Below are positions 24,957 through 34,313 of a stretch of 64,000 nucleotides of DNA, in pieces. Both the position numbers and the translations under genes were made by a program. The DNA is from Pedobacter psychrodurus (GTDB lineage Bacteria; Bacteroidota; Bacteroidia; Sphingobacteriales; Sphingobacteriaceae). Below the pieces are notes generated by a model that did no database searches, was not told where the DNA came from, and saw only the letters and a list, made by a program, of their open reading frames with translations. The first letter of the stretch is position 1; every line of letters begins with the position of its first letter. The stretch is from assembly GCF_004331735.1 (NCBI RefSeq), contig NZ_SJSO01000002.1, positions 357,816 through 421,815 on the forward strand, written 5' to 3'.

Positions 24957-27312
24957 CTATAATTAAATGTTTGTATTTATTGTAAAGGAAAGAAATGATG
25001 AGCAATAACACCCCCAACGACACAAAAACTATGGTTTTGGAGATTGTGCTTAGAGAATAGATATCGTAAAAGAAAAGTTTGATCAATGTTATTCCAAATA
25101 AAACCATTGCCCCAATGCGCAAGTGTTTTTTGTTTTTGGCCAGGCCCATACTAATTAAGAATAATGAAAAGATACCCCAAAGAATACTCAAACCCAGTTT
25201 ATAACTTCCTTCTGAGTGTGATAGTTCTAAAATATTGATCAATTCGCTGCTGATGATCCATAACAGGGAAAGATAAAGTAGGTAATCGAACATGATTTTC
25301 AAATCTTTTATCAATAACCCCGAACGTTGCAGCTGGTAGCATTGTACAACCATTAAAGCAAAAAAAGCGATTGCCACATACCTGATACCTATATTAAATG
25401 GGCCAATAATGAAATATTTACTTTCAGGAAGTAAATAGGTATCCCTAAGCTCGCTTAAGTTATAAAGTCCGAAAGTTAGAAACGTTACGATAACCAAGAT
25501 GTTAACAATAAGGTTAGCGATAGCGAGTTCACTGTTTTTTAGCTTTTTAATGTTCAAATAGCTTAATGCTGAAGCAAAAAATAGGGTGTAGATATAAATC
25601 CATGTTGTTTTTAAAGTCTGGTAATTATAGTTGTATTCACTAATTGAATCGTAAAACCTTGTTTTTGGATTAGGGTTAATCTTGCTGAGCTCGAAAAGGT
25701 TGTTAAAGTATTTAGAAATCTCGATTCTAAAGGTAATGTAGATTACAAAAACCAAAATAGCAGGAATAGAGTAACTGAGTATCTGCCTCATCCAGATCCA
25801 TGCTACTGGTTCTTCACTTTCTTTTTTGCTGATGCTAAACATCCAGAAAAAGCAGGCAATAAATATACATGCGGTTAAAAAGCCAACGTTAAGGATTGGT
25901 GTGATTACGGTTGCATTTCCGTTATAGATATCATAATAGGTTATCCAATCTTCGAGCAAGCTGAAAAAGGCCAGGAATAGTAATGGAAAGGATAGTTTTT
26001 CGTAAATAAATATCTTTTTCACCCGTGCTAAATAGAATAGTACAGCGGCTTCTACAACCCAGAAAATAGTTACCCAACCGCCATCTAACTGAACAGGAAC
26101 AGCCATGGTAATAAAGGTAATCACCATTGCCAAGATGAGGTAAAAAAGGTTTTTATCTGCAAGATTTTTCTTGTAAATAATTAAGCTCACCACAAAATGG
26201 ATTACGGCATTCGCCAACGTAAATAAGCCTAATAATTCAGTGCTGTTTTTATCATCGGATAATATTAGATAACCTATTCCGTAGTATACGAATGAATTTA
26301 AAAGTAAGATTACGACATCGCTGAAGCCAAAGATTTCTTTTTTACTTACTTTATAAGCCAGATTGGTGATGTAAAAAGTGAGGAAAAATATGGTGGAAAA
26401 TAGTAGCGCAATACTAAAGTAATTGTTCGTGTTGCTTAAATCCAACCGCCAGGCGGAAAAGATAATCCATGTTAAGCCAAAAGATGCATAGAATAGAGGT
26501 TTCCAGTATTTTTTGAAACTGAGTATCAGGATCCCGATGTTGATAATGGCCATGTAGGTAAACAAAACGCCAACCTTGCCAGAACCATCGCTCAGTAAAA
26601 AAGGGACAGCATAAGCACCAACTAAGCCAATATGGGCAATAACCTGTTTGTTGTACTTAATGGCTGCAACAACGGTAAATGAGGTGAATACAACCATTAA
26701 AGCAAAGGCCAATGCCTGCGGAATCAAGGCGTAGAAATCGTAGGCAGCATATGTTATAAAATACATGATGGCAATCGCACCACTAAGCAAAACGGCAGAA
26801 AAATTTTCGTATTTAACTTTAAGCTTTATGGTAAAAGCCATTAAACCAGCTCCAATGGCATAACCCAATACGATCCTTGTAAGTGGGCTAACCATATCGT
26901 GATCAATGGCATATTTAGCACCAATGGCCACACCGATAATTAAAATCAGGATTCCAATCTTGCTGATTAAGTTTTCGCCGATAAATTTCTCGAAATCAGA
27001 TTTAACCATGTTTTCACGCTTAAATCTGTCAGCAAAATTAGGCTGTGCTGGGTTTGCAGGAGATGGAATAGGTGCAGGGATAGGTTGAGGTGGGCCAGCT
27101 TGTTGTGCAACAATACCTGGTGGTGTATTTCTTGGTGGAGGTGCAATTGTTGGTTCAGGATTTATTGTTGCGGAAATAGGTGCTGAGCCTGGCGATTGCA
27201 GCGCCATAACCTCATTTCTTAAAGCTTGAATTTCGGCTTCAAAGCCTTGTTGCCTGAGCAAAAGGTTCTCTAGCTTAATTAATAGCAGGTTTAATTTTTC
27301 GGAATTATCCAT
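24934..27312 (-). CDS. DUF2339 family large membrane protein
   Basis: 792 residues. A short N-terminal coiled-coil (1-40) and a Pro-rich linker (about 42-90) are followed by FEKFIGENLISKIGILILIIG and more than twenty hydrophobic helices, the DUF2339 signature layout. Its stop lies 23 bases inside the DUF3999 gene, so translation is coupled. The role is unknown; by its size and topology it could be a transporter or an envelope scaffold, but this is a guess. Confidence 0.85.
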   Translation of the reverse strand: MDNSEKLNLLLIKLENLLLRQQGFEAEIQALRNEVMALQSPGSAPISATINPEPTIAPPPRNTPPGIVAQQAGPPQPIPAPIPSPANPAQPNFADRFKRENMVKSDFEKFIGENLISKIGILILIIGVAIGAKYAIDHDMVSPLTRIVLGYAIGAGLMAFTIKLKVKYENFSAVLLSGAIAIMYFITYAAYDFYALIPQALAFALMVVFTSFTVVAAIKYNKQVIAHIGLVGAYAVPFLLSDGSGKVGVLFTYMAIINIGILILSFKKYWKPLFYASFGLTWIIFSAWRLDLSNTNNYFSIALLFSTIFFLTFYITNLAYKVSKKEIFGFSDVVILLLNSFVYYGIGYLILSDDKNSTELLGLFTLANAVIHFVVSLIIYKKNLADKNLFYLILAMVITFITMAVPVQLDGGWVTIFWVVEAAVLFYLARVKKIFIYEKLSFPLLFLAFFSLLEDWITYYDIYNGNATVITPILNVGFLTACIFIACFFWMFSISKKESEEPVAWIWMRQILSYSIPAILVFVIYITFRIEISKYFNNLFELSKINPNPKTRFYDSISEYNYNYQTLKTTWIYIYTLFFASALSYLNIKKLKNSELAIANLIVNILVIVTFLTFGLYNLSELRDTYLLPESKYFIIGPFNIGIRYVAIAFFALMVVQCYQLQRSGLLIKDLKIMFDYLLYLSLLWIISSELINILELSHSEGSYKLGLSILWGIFSLFLISMGLAKNKKHLRIGAMVLFGITLIKLFFYDIYSLSTISKTIVFVSLGVLLLIISFLYNKYKHLIIDDVKAEN

Positions 27313-27414
27313 TCTATATCTGGTAGTGCGTAATTTTACTTTACTAAATATAAGAATGTATTTCTATTGGGTACGGAAAATTTTGCGAATGAGTTGAGGT
27401 AACGCTCTTATCAT

Positions 27415-27568
27415 CCTTTTCCCTCCTAAATATGAGGGAACAGGATGTGCTGAGGCAAGGTTAGCTTATGGTATTAAGGTTTATAGTTTGAACCTGTTGC
27501 TTTATTTAAATTTTCACCAAATGAATTAGCTCCCCTCCTTATTTTCAAGGAGGGGTTGGGGGTGGTTA
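27415..27568 (-). repeat. MITE-like CCCCT/AGGGG element, left copy
   Basis: Bounded by a degenerate palindrome (TTCCCTC..GAGGGAA, 27419-27440) and a strong one (CCCCTCCT..AGGAGGGG, about 27533-27555) followed by TTGGGGGTGGTT. The whole stretch aligns with 27974-28187 in direct orientation (shared TGAGGCAAG, TAGTTTGAAC and the terminal palindrome). Confidence 0.65.
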
Positions 27569-27572
27569 TTAG

Positions 27573-27932
27573 TCATTTGTTTTTAAAATGATTTTTGATG
27601 GCTTCACAAACCAGTTCTTCAGATTCGAAAACTTCAATATTATCAAATCTGACTACTTTAATTCCCTTGCTGTTTAAAAAATCAGTTCGTTCTTTGTCGT
27701 ATATTTCTGCTGAATAATCATCATGACTATTGCCATCAACTTCAATAGCCAATTTTTCTGATGGGCAGTAAAAATCCAAAATATAATTTCCAACACTGTG
27801 TTGGCGTCTGAATTTTTTGCCATTAAGTCTTGAATTTTGCAGATACATCCACATGGTAGCCTCAGCAGGGGTGAGATTGTTTCTCAGCTCCTTTCTTTTA
27901 TCTTTTAGATATTTAAGATTATGGATTGCCAT
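27573..27932 (-). CDS. DUF559 endonuclease domain protein (Vsr-like)
   Basis: 119 residues, the usual length for this family. The restriction-like fold is visible as LRNNLTPAEATMWMYLQ, FRRQHSVGNYILDFYCPSEKLAIEVDG and IKVVRFDN, with catalytic acids in DFYCP and EVDG. Family members resemble the very-short-patch-repair nuclease, and a DNA-nicking role is inferred. The stop codon lies directly against one MITE-like repeat, and a second copy lies upstream of the start, so the gene is bracketed by repeats and is probably mobile. Confidence 0.9.
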   Translation of the reverse strand: MAIHNLKYLKDKRKELRNNLTPAEATMWMYLQNSRLNGKKFRRQHSVGNYILDFYCPSEKLAIEVDGNSHDDYSAEIYDKERTDFLNSKGIKVVRFDNIEVFESEELVCEAIKNHFKNK

Positions 27933-27973
27933 GATTCAATATAACTATTTTTAAATTAATTTTTGCTCCGTTT

Positions 27974-28187
27974 ACCACCCCTTGTCCCTCCTAAAATAGG
28001 AGGGGAGTAGGAACTGTTGAGGCAAGATCAATTCCCATTATTGAGATTTGTAGTTTGAACTCTTTGGTTATACTTTATTATAAGAATGTGCTGATTAGTT
28101 GTTGGTATAAACCTTTTGCTGTATATAATTTTACAAGGTGAATCAGCTCCCCTCCTTATTTTCAAGGAGGGGTTGGGGGTGGTTTTT
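27974..28187 (-). repeat. MITE-like CCCCT/AGGGG element, right copy
   Basis: Begins ACCACCCC and the palindrome CCCTCCTA..TAGGAGGG (27986-28004), and ends with CCCCTCCTT..AAGGAGGGG and TTGGGGGTGGTT (about 28148-28184). It is the direct-orientation partner of 27415-27568. Together with the DUF559 gene it fills most of the gap before 28244. Confidence 0.65.
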
Positions 28188-28243
28188 TGTTGGATTGTAT
28201 ACACATTAAATTAATTCGTTAAATTTACATCAAAATTGTCCAT

Positions 28244-28687
28244 ATGGAATTATCTTGCCCAATATCAGCAGAACGAGTAAATGAGAATGTAGTTAGGATT
28301 ATTGCCTTTATGGTTGCTGTGATCGCAATTGCTTGTATTCTGTTTTCAAATTATTGGGCAATTGTTTTCCTGATATTTGATTTCGCGTCAAGGGCATTTA
28401 CGTCAGGTAAATTTAGTTTGTTGAAATTTATCGCTGTTAAAATAGCTGATGCATTTTCGCTTTCGCCGAAAATGAAAGATCTTGCTCCAAAAAAGTTCGC
28501 GGCAACCTTAGGCTTTGGATTTTGCCTCTTGATTACCGCGGTATATTTATTTGATTATTATAATGTAGCGCTAATTTTTACCTCCATCATGATCGTTTTC
28601 GCTTTGTTAGAAAGTTTATTTGCCATTTGTATAGGTTGTTATATCTATTCTTTTTTACAGATTTTTAGAAAAAAGAACGAGGCTTAA
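28244..28687 (+). CDS. DUF4395 family membrane protein
   Basis: 147 residues with four predicted membrane helices and the DUF4395 opening CPISAERVNENVVRI plus the conserved FDFASRAFTSGKFS segment. Family function is unknown; members often occur near thiosulfate or thioredoxin-like proteins, which are not seen here. It is in the inner membrane. It converges on the luciferase-like gene with a one-base gap. Confidence 0.82.
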   Translation: MELSCPISAERVNENVVRIIAFMVAVIAIACILFSNYWAIVFLIFDFASRAFTSGKFSLLKFIAVKIADAFSLSPKMKDLAPKKFAATLGFGFCLLITAVYLFDYYNVALIFTSIMIVFALLESLFAICIGCYIYSFLQIFRKKNEA

Positions 28688-28688
28688 T

Positions 28689-29720
28689 TTATTTCTTTAA
28701 AGCCTCGCGCACTTTTGGTGCAATTTTGCTTCCGAATAACTCTATTGATTTCATCAAAGCTATGTGAGAAGGCCCACCAACGTCCATATGGGCTGAGAAA
28801 CGGGTTAAACCAAAGGTTTCTTCTATAGCCAAAATTTTCTCTACTGATTCGTTTACATCGCCAATAATCAAAGCACCGCTACTGTTTCTGCCAGCGTCGA
28901 ACTGATTGCGTTGATAAGGTGCCCAACCGCGTGATTTACCGATTCTGTTCATCTGAGCAGAATAAAGTGGATAGTAGTAATCTGCAATTTCACTGCTTTT
29001 TTCGCCAAACAAAGTGTGCATATGTACGCCTACTTCAAATTTATTCATATCGTGCCCATAAGCTTCATAAACTTTTTTATAATAATCGAAAAGGGGTTTA
29101 AACTGTATCGGCTGACCACCGATGATAGCAAACATTACAGGTAAGCCTAATCTACCAGCACGTTCCACTGATTCTGGCGTTCCACCAACGGCTACCCATA
29201 TTTTTAGCTTGTCATTTACGGCTCTGGGTAAAACTTCTTGATTGTTCAGCTCTGGTCTGAATTTACCTTTCCAGCTGATTTTAGGCGCTGCGTTTATTTT
29301 AAGGAGCAGCTCTAATTTTTCTTCGTAAAGTTGATCGTAATCCTGAAGGTCGTATCCAAATAGTGGGAATGATTCAATAAAACTTCCACGACCAGCCATT
29401 AATTCGGCCCTGCCATTCGAAATTAAATCTATTGTGGCAAAATTTTGATACAATTTAACCGGATCGGAAGAACTTAAAACCGAAACGGCACTGCTTAATT
29501 TAATGTTTTTGGTTACGGTGGCTGCAGCAGCTAATATGATTTCGGGGCTGGATACGGCATAATCAGGGCGATGGTGTTCGCCAATGCCATAGAAGTCTAA
29601 ACCAACTTCGTCCATTAGTTTTATTTCTGCTATAATTTCTTGAAGTCTTTGTTGGGCGGGTTGAATTTCTCCTTTTGCATTAATCTGCAAATCGCCAAAC
29701 ATACCGATACCTAATTCCAT
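28689..29720 (-). CDS. LLM class flavin-dependent oxidoreductase
   Basis: 343 residues from the ATG at 29720; the in-frame TTG at 29741 sits inside the promoter motif and is rejected. Luciferase-like monooxygenase fold: MELGIGMFGD, the EVGLDFYGIGEHHRPDYA active-site region, AAAATVTKNIKLSSAVSVL and GRAELMAGRGSF. Such enzymes use reduced flavin and oxygen to oxidise small organic substrates; the substrate is unknown. It is cytoplasmic and monocistronic. Confidence 0.92.
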   Translation of the reverse strand: MELGIGMFGDLQINAKGEIQPAQQRLQEIIAEIKLMDEVGLDFYGIGEHHRPDYAVSSPEIILAAAATVTKNIKLSSAVSVLSSSDPVKLYQNFATIDLISNGRAELMAGRGSFIESFPLFGYDLQDYDQLYEEKLELLLKINAAPKISWKGKFRPELNNQEVLPRAVNDKLKIWVAVGGTPESVERAGRLGLPVMFAIIGGQPIQFKPLFDYYKKVYEAYGHDMNKFEVGVHMHTLFGEKSSEIADYYYPLYSAQMNRIGKSRGWAPYQRNQFDAGRNSSGALIIGDVNESVEKILAIEETFGLTRFSAHMDVGGPSHIALMKSIELFGSKIAPKVREALKK

Positions 29721-29738
29721 AATGTTAAATAATTTCAA

Positions 29739-29746
29739 CAAAGTTA
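29739..29746 (-). promoter_or_regulatory. -7 element TAACTTTG (LLM oxidoreductase)
   Basis: Perfect TAnnTTTG match on the minus strand, 18 bases before the ATG at 29720. It decides the start against the upstream TTG. Confidence 0.55.
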
Positions 29747-30146
29747 ATGGATACTGGGCTAGCCATTTTTGATGTATGTTAAGAAAATATTAAACATTTA
29801 GTTTATGCACCCTGCAACCTGAGTTTTTTATACTGACCTAAGTTAGCTAAACCCGATTTAAGCGAACACGAAGTGCAACGAAGTAAAGCGTTAAGCGGGG
29901 CTATCGGAACCGAAGAGCTTTGTCTTTGCTTTCCAAATAAAAAGTTCGGAATGAAGATCTTAAGCTGATTTGAACTATATAAGGAATATAAGATCATATT
30001 AGCTCAATTGGTTATACCTGGAAAAGATTCTGAAACAAGTTCAGAATGACGTATCTATAGAAACATGTCCGGCATGACGATCTCTGGCCCAAAACTAACT
30101 ACTGGTAACTGTAGCAGTAAGCTGGCAATTGAAAACTGCCAACTGG
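29742..30146. other. Non-coding gap with one structured-repeat copy
   Basis: A 405-base gap between the LLM promoter and the hscA stop. It contains the repeat at 29848-29912 and short repeat debris (GTTCAGAATGACG near 30030). A 64-codon frame here lies wholly over the repeat and is not a gene. Confidence 0.55.
29848..29912 (-). repeat. Dispersed structured repeat, copy 3
   Basis: Outer arms CCCG (29852-29855) and CGGG (29896-29899) pair. The interior contains GCGAACACGAAGTG and CAACGAAGTAAAGCG, nearly the reverse complement of copy 1. Confidence 0.6.
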
Positions 30147-32003
30147 TTACTCTATCTTCTTGCCTTTCATCGCTGTAGAAATTGCAGCATCCATTACACG
30201 TTCGGCAAATGGACGGGTAAATTCATTCAGCTCGTCTGCTTTTTTCAAAATCGTATCCTTTTCTTGAGTAGCTAAAGCCGTTCTAAGAGCTTCAATGTAT
30301 GCTTTAGTATCTGAAATTTCTACTTCGCTTAAATGCTCAGCATGTTTTTCGATAAAACGCTCGGCGGTATAAAGCAGTTGCTCGCCTTCACTTCTTGCTT
30401 CGATAAGCATACGTTGTTCTACATCACTTTTAGCGTGTTCTATACTATCAAGGAGCATTTTCTCTACGGTATCGTCACTTAAACCATAACTTGGCGTAAT
30501 TTCGATCTCTTGTTTTACACCCGAACGTAACTCTATCGCCTGAACGGTTAAAATTCCATCGGCATTCAGTAAAAAATTGATGTCTACTTTAGGCAAACCA
30601 GCAGGCATTGCAGGGATTCCCTTTAAGTCGAACTCAGCCAATTTTCTATTTTCTTTAACTAAATCGCGCTCACCCTGATAAACAGAAATTTTCATATTTA
30701 CCTGTCCATCTATTGAAGTAGTGTACTGGCGACCAGCTTTTGTAGGTACTTTACTGTTACGGGTAATAATTACATCCATTAAACCGCCCATGGTTTCGAT
30801 GCCCAAAGAAAGTGGCGTTACATCTAACAACAAGATATCAGAACGGTTTCCGGCCAAAACATCAGCCTGAATTGCTGCACCAAGTGCTACTACTTCATCA
30901 GGATTGATATTGTCCTGAGGTTTTTTACCAAAGAAATTTTCTACTGCCTGTTTTACATAAGGCGTACGGGTAGAACCGCCTACTAAAATAACTTCATCAA
31001 TATCGCTGGCTGATAAATCTGCATCTTTTAATGCATTTTTACAAGCAGTAATGGTTTCTTCAACTTTTGCTGAAATTAACTGCTCAAAAGTTTGTTTATC
31101 CAATGTACACCAAATTTCGCCAACCTGTTCGTTATATAGATTTTGGGTAGATAGTGCTTTTTTAGCAGCCTCAGCTTGTAGGCGTAGGGTTTGCATCAAA
31201 ATATTGTCTTGGGCAACTACGGCTACATCGAGATTATTTTTTTCCAACCAATAGTTTAAAATGGCGCGGTCAAAATCATCACCACCTAAATAAGTATTGC
31301 CATTTGTGGCCAAAACTTCAAAAATTCCGTTCTGGATCTGTAGAATGGAAACATCAAATGTGCCTCCACCTAAATCGTAAACAGCAATGGTTTTCTGTTG
31401 CGATGGATCTAAACCAATTCCGTAAGCCAAACTTGCTGCGGTAGGTTCGTTTACAATGCGCATTACATCCAAACCTGCCAGTTTTCCGGCATCCCTTGTA
31501 GCCTGACGCTGGCTATCGTTAAAATATGCCGGAACAGTAATTACAGCCCTGTTAACAGGTGTTTTTAAAGCATGTTCTGCTCTTGCTTTAAGCTCTTTCA
31601 AAATTTCTCCTGATAATTCGATCGGTGTATAGAAACGATCGCCGGCATGTATTTTTACCAAAGCATCGCTATCGTCGTCTATAATTTTGTAAGAGAAAAT
31701 AGCTGCATGTTCCGCTACATCTTTGTAAGAGCGACCAAGTAATCTTTTTACTGAAAAAATGGTATTTGAAGGATCTGTGGTTAAAAATTCTTTCGCCTCG
31801 TTACCTACAATGGCTTCGTTCTGATTGTTAAAATATACCACAGATGGTACCAATATCCCTTTACCTGCATCGTTAATTACCTGAGGATTCTTATCTGGAT
31901 TGATAAACGCCACCAAACTATTGGTTGTACCTAAATCTATTCCAACAATAATTTCTTCTTTCTGAAACGAACCTGTAGCAAGGTTAATTGATATTTTTGC
32001 CAT
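30147..32003 (-). CDS. hscA: Fe-S protein assembly chaperone HscA (Hsp70 family)
   Basis: 618 residues. The N-terminal extension before [13 protein letters not shown], the Hsp70 phosphate motifs ([27 protein letters not shown]), and the substrate-binding domain with [19 protein letters not shown] are all present. The ETMGG wording and lack of a DnaK-type acidic C terminus point to HscA rather than DnaK. It works with HscB to transfer clusters from IscU. Other ISC genes in the window (ferredoxin and iscX) are 23 kb away. The promoter is 5 bases from the ATG. Confidence 0.88.
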   Translation of the reverse strand: MAKISINLATGSFQKEEIIVGIDLGTTNSLVAFINPDKNPQVINDAGKGILVPSVVYFNNQNEAIVGNEAKEFLTTDPSNTIFSVKRLLGRSYKDVAEHAAIFSYKIIDDDSDALVKIHAGDRFYTPIELSGEILKELKARAEHALKTPVNRAVITVPAYFNDSQRQATRDAGKLAGLDVMRIVNEPTAASLAYGIGLDPSQQKTIAVYDLGGGTFDVSILQIQNGIFEVLATNGNTYLGGDDFDRAILNYWLEKNNLDVAVVAQDNILMQTLRLQAEAAKKALSTQNLYNEQVGEIWCTLDKQTFEQLISAKVEETITACKNALKDADLSASDIDEVILVGGSTRTPYVKQAVENFFGKKPQDNINPDEVVALGAAIQADVLAGNRSDILLLDVTPLSLGIETMGGLMDVIITRNSKVPTKAGRQYTTSIDGQVNMKISVYQGERDLVKENRKLAEFDLKGIPAMPAGLPKVDINFLLNADGILTVQAIELRSGVKQEIEITPSYGLSDDTVEKMLLDSIEHAKSDVEQRMLIEARSEGEQLLYTAERFIEKHAEHLSEVEISDTKAYIEALRTALATQEKDTILKKADELNEFTRPFAERVMDAAISTAMKGKKIE

Positions 32004-32008
32004 GGCTG

Positions 32009-32016
32009 CAAATTTA
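32009..32016 (-). promoter_or_regulatory. -7 element TAAATTTG (hscA)
   Basis: Perfect TAnnTTTG match on the minus strand, 5 bases from the hscA ATG; transcripts would be nearly leaderless. Confidence 0.5.
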
Positions 32017-32143
32017 CAATAATGTTGTAAGGTTTTAGGATGGAAATGTTTTAATGTTGTAAAGATTAAAGTTCATTTTCTCATTCTTTATTGTTTTGAA
32101 TTATAATTAGGAAATGAAGGGTTCTGTAATTCTTCGGTTGCAG

Positions 32144-32200
32144 CAGCCCTGCTGTCGCTCCTGCCGATTGAAGGATCGGCATCCGTACCATCAGGTTTAT
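32144..32200 (+). repeat. Dispersed structured repeat, copy 4
   Basis: AGCCCTGCTGTC and CCATCAGGTTTA borders. Outer arms CCTG (32148-32151)/CAGG (32192-32195); inner stem TGCCGAT (32162-32168)/ATCGGCA (32175-32181). It occupies the 306-base gap between hscA and the glycosyltransferase gene, in which no gene was seen. Confidence 0.65.
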
Positions 32201-32309
32201 TGAACAAAGGCTGGTGTATTAAGTGTATTGATCTTTGAAAGAAAAACTTGTTTTGATATACAGGCTTTTAAACTCTATATCTTCGAACCTCCGACTTTTG
32301 GACTTCAGA

Positions 32310-33545
32310 CTATTTCCTATTCTTCTCCTCGATCCACAAACTCATATATTTTGTACTTTGTACGGTGTGGTGATTTAAAATCTGTCCGAAAAAATTATTT
32401 TGTCTGTGTGCAATTAAATTTGAGGCCAATCTTTCAACTTCTTTAATGAATGGATCGGCAAAATATTTGGCTGAATATCTCTGGTTAATGATTTCGACAC
32501 CATGCTGTTGTGCAATTTGCCAGGCGCTTTTATCTTGATAAAGTTTTACAGCTTCTTCGATAAAAAGCTCGAGATCATCTTGGATGCTGCCGTTCCAATC
32601 TAATTTGTCTTTCATGGCTTCCGCACCAATGGAGGTGGTAACCGATGGGGTACCCACCTGCATGGCATCGATAAATTTACCTTTTACACCTGCGCCAAAT
32701 TGAATAGGGGCGAGCAATATTCTATGTTTTGAAATGGTCTCTTTCGCATCTTGGGCCCTTCCTTTAATCAGGAATTTTTCAGTTTTGTTATCCAACTGCA
32801 AAACTTTTTGAGATGCATAAGAACCATATATATTCAAATGCGCATTTGGAAGTATTTTACGGAGTGAAGGCCAGACTTCCGTTTTTAAAACCTGTACGGT
32901 ATTCCAGTTGGGTTCGTGAAGGAAGTTGCCAATGAAAACAAAATCTGCTCGATCATCAAATGGAATCCAGTTTTCGATAGTCTGCTGATCGATTTCGTCT
33001 TCAAGAAAGGGCAAATAATAAATGAGTGAAGGATCAATTTTAAACTTTGTTTTCAAAATACCAATCTCTACTTCCGAAATCATTAAGGATAAATCGCAGC
33101 GTAAAATCGAAGCAATTTCTCTTTTAGCGGTATCTGAGAATAAATCTAAGGCTTGTTTTTTCTTGTCACTTTGTTGACGGGCGCTTCTTAGGCAATGCAA
33201 ATCTTCAGTATCTAAAATTCTAAGGGCATCGGGGCATTCCTGCTGAACCCGCCAACCATATTGTTCTTCTACCATAAAACGGTCGAACAATACCATTTCT
33301 GGGGCTAATTCTTTTAGAAATACGTTAAAACTCTCGTCATTCAGCTTGATTTGTTGCTCTACAACACCATTCCTGTTAAAATCATAACTGAAATCACTTT
33401 TCGACGCAGCAGACGCAAACGTGATTTGATAACCTTTAGAAAGAAATAAATCAACCAATTGGATCATCCTTGTGCCTGCTGCCGATGAAGTGGGTTCGGG
33501 CCAGACAAATCCAATAATTAATAATTTCTTAGCGCTTGTATTCAT
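32310..33545 (-). CDS. Glycosyltransferase family 4-type protein
   Basis: 411 residues with a GT-B layout: an N-terminal domain starting LLIIGFVWPEPTSSAAGTRM (nucleotide-sugar enzymes often open this way) and a C-terminal domain with FVFIGNFLHEPNW, LNIYGSY, and the donor-site segment ILLAPIQFGAGVKGKFIDAMQVGTP that includes the conserved Glu-equivalent region. No membrane helix is present. The acceptor and sugar are unknown. It stands alone, without neighbours from polysaccharide synthesis. Confidence 0.85.
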   Translation of the reverse strand: MNTSAKKLLIIGFVWPEPTSSAAGTRMIQLVDLFLSKGYQITFASAASKSDFSYDFNRNGVVEQQIKLNDESFNVFLKELAPEMVLFDRFMVEEQYGWRVQQECPDALRILDTEDLHCLRSARQQSDKKKQALDLFSDTAKREIASILRCDLSLMISEVEIGILKTKFKIDPSLIYYLPFLEDEIDQQTIENWIPFDDRADFVFIGNFLHEPNWNTVQVLKTEVWPSLRKILPNAHLNIYGSYASQKVLQLDNKTEKFLIKGRAQDAKETISKHRILLAPIQFGAGVKGKFIDAMQVGTPSVTTSIGAEAMKDKLDWNGSIQDDLELFIEEAVKLYQDKSAWQIAQQHGVEIINQRYSAKYFADPFIKEVERLASNLIAHRQNNFFGQILNHHTVQSTKYMSLWIEEKNRK

Positions 33546-33576
33546 TTACCTGCAAAATAAGTTCTTTTTTTTTGGC

Positions 33577-33646
33577 TCTCGCAGATAAATGTGATTTTCG
33601 CGGAGTGAAATGTAAAATCTGCACAATCTTTTAAATCTGCGGGAGA
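33577..33646. repeat. Inverted repeat upstream of miaE
   Basis: CTCTCGCAGAT (33577-33587) and ATCTGCGGGAG (33636-33646) are near-perfect inverted copies; the interior repeats GCGGAGTGAAATG and ATCTGC. It sits between divergent genes. Confidence 0.45.
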
Positions 33647-33670
33647 TATTAAACGTATGTTAAATATTCC

Positions 33671-33678
33671 TAATTTTG
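33671..33678 (+). promoter_or_regulatory. -7 element TAATTTTG (miaE)
   Basis: Perfect TAnnTTTG match 22 bases before the miaE ATG. Confidence 0.5.
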
Positions 33679-33700
33679 CAGCTCAATTACAAAGCATCAG

Positions 33701-34282
33701 ATGTTAGGATTAAAATTATTAACAGACCCACGTTGGGCAAATATTGCAGAATCTAATTTAGAGGAAATTTTATCTGATCATGCCTGGTGCGAACAAAAAG
33801 CGGCAACCAATGCCATTACGTTGATTACCCAAAATTCTGAATATCAGGATCTGGTAGATGAACTCACGGCTATTGCAATTGAAGAAATGCAGCATTTTCA
33901 GATGGTAATTGAAATTATTAAAAAACGGGGATACACCTTAAGCCGGGAGCGTAAGGACGATTATGTGGGCCGTTTGGTAAAGTTTAGCAAAAAAGACGGA
34001 AGCCGGAATATGGCTTTTATCGATAGGCTTTTGTTTGCGGCAATGATTGAAGCCAGAAGTTGTGAGCGTTTCAGGGTACTTTCGTTAAATATAAAAGATC
34101 AGGAACTGGCCAAGTTTTATCATGAGCTAATGGTTTCTGAAGCTGGGCATTACACCACATTTTTAAATTTTGCACGTAAATACAGCACCGATGTAGATGT
34201 GGATAAACGCTGGAAAGAATGGTTAGATTTTGAAGGAGAATTGATTCAGAGTTTCGGAAACAGAGAAGCTATTCACGGATAA
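33701..34282 (+). CDS. miaE: tRNA 2-methylthio-N6-isopentenyladenosine hydroxylase MiaE
   Basis: 193 residues with a ferritin-like diiron core: HAWCEQKAATNA, IAIEEMQHFQMV (ExxH), MIEARSCERF and SEAGHYTTF (second ExxH). MiaE hydroxylates the isopentenyl group of ms2i6A37 in tRNAs using oxygen. The opening LGLKLLTDPRWA is characteristic of the family. The gene is monocistronic. Confidence 0.93.
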   Translation: MLGLKLLTDPRWANIAESNLEEILSDHAWCEQKAATNAITLITQNSEYQDLVDELTAIAIEEMQHFQMVIEIIKKRGYTLSRERKDDYVGRLVKFSKKDGSRNMAFIDRLLFAAMIEARSCERFRVLSLNIKDQELAKFYHELMVSEAGHYTTFLNFARKYSTDVDVDKRWKEWLDFEGELIQSFGNREAIHG

Positions 34283-34313
34283 GATGTAACAGGGATGATG
34301 GAAGTTCTACTGT

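Noticed and set aside
29803..29997. 64-codon minus-strand frame in the gap before hscA
   Set aside because: It lies over a copy of the dispersed structured repeat and has no start signals or protein-like pattern.
30147..32003. Assignment as DnaK
   Set aside because: The N-terminal extension, ETMGG wording and lack of a DnaK-like acidic tail fit HscA better; grpE and dnaJ lie 28 kb away without a dnaK.
32228..32446. 72-codon plus-strand frame opposite the glycosyltransferase end
   Set aside because: Half of it is antisense to a well-supported coding region and no ribosome-binding or promoter signal was seen.
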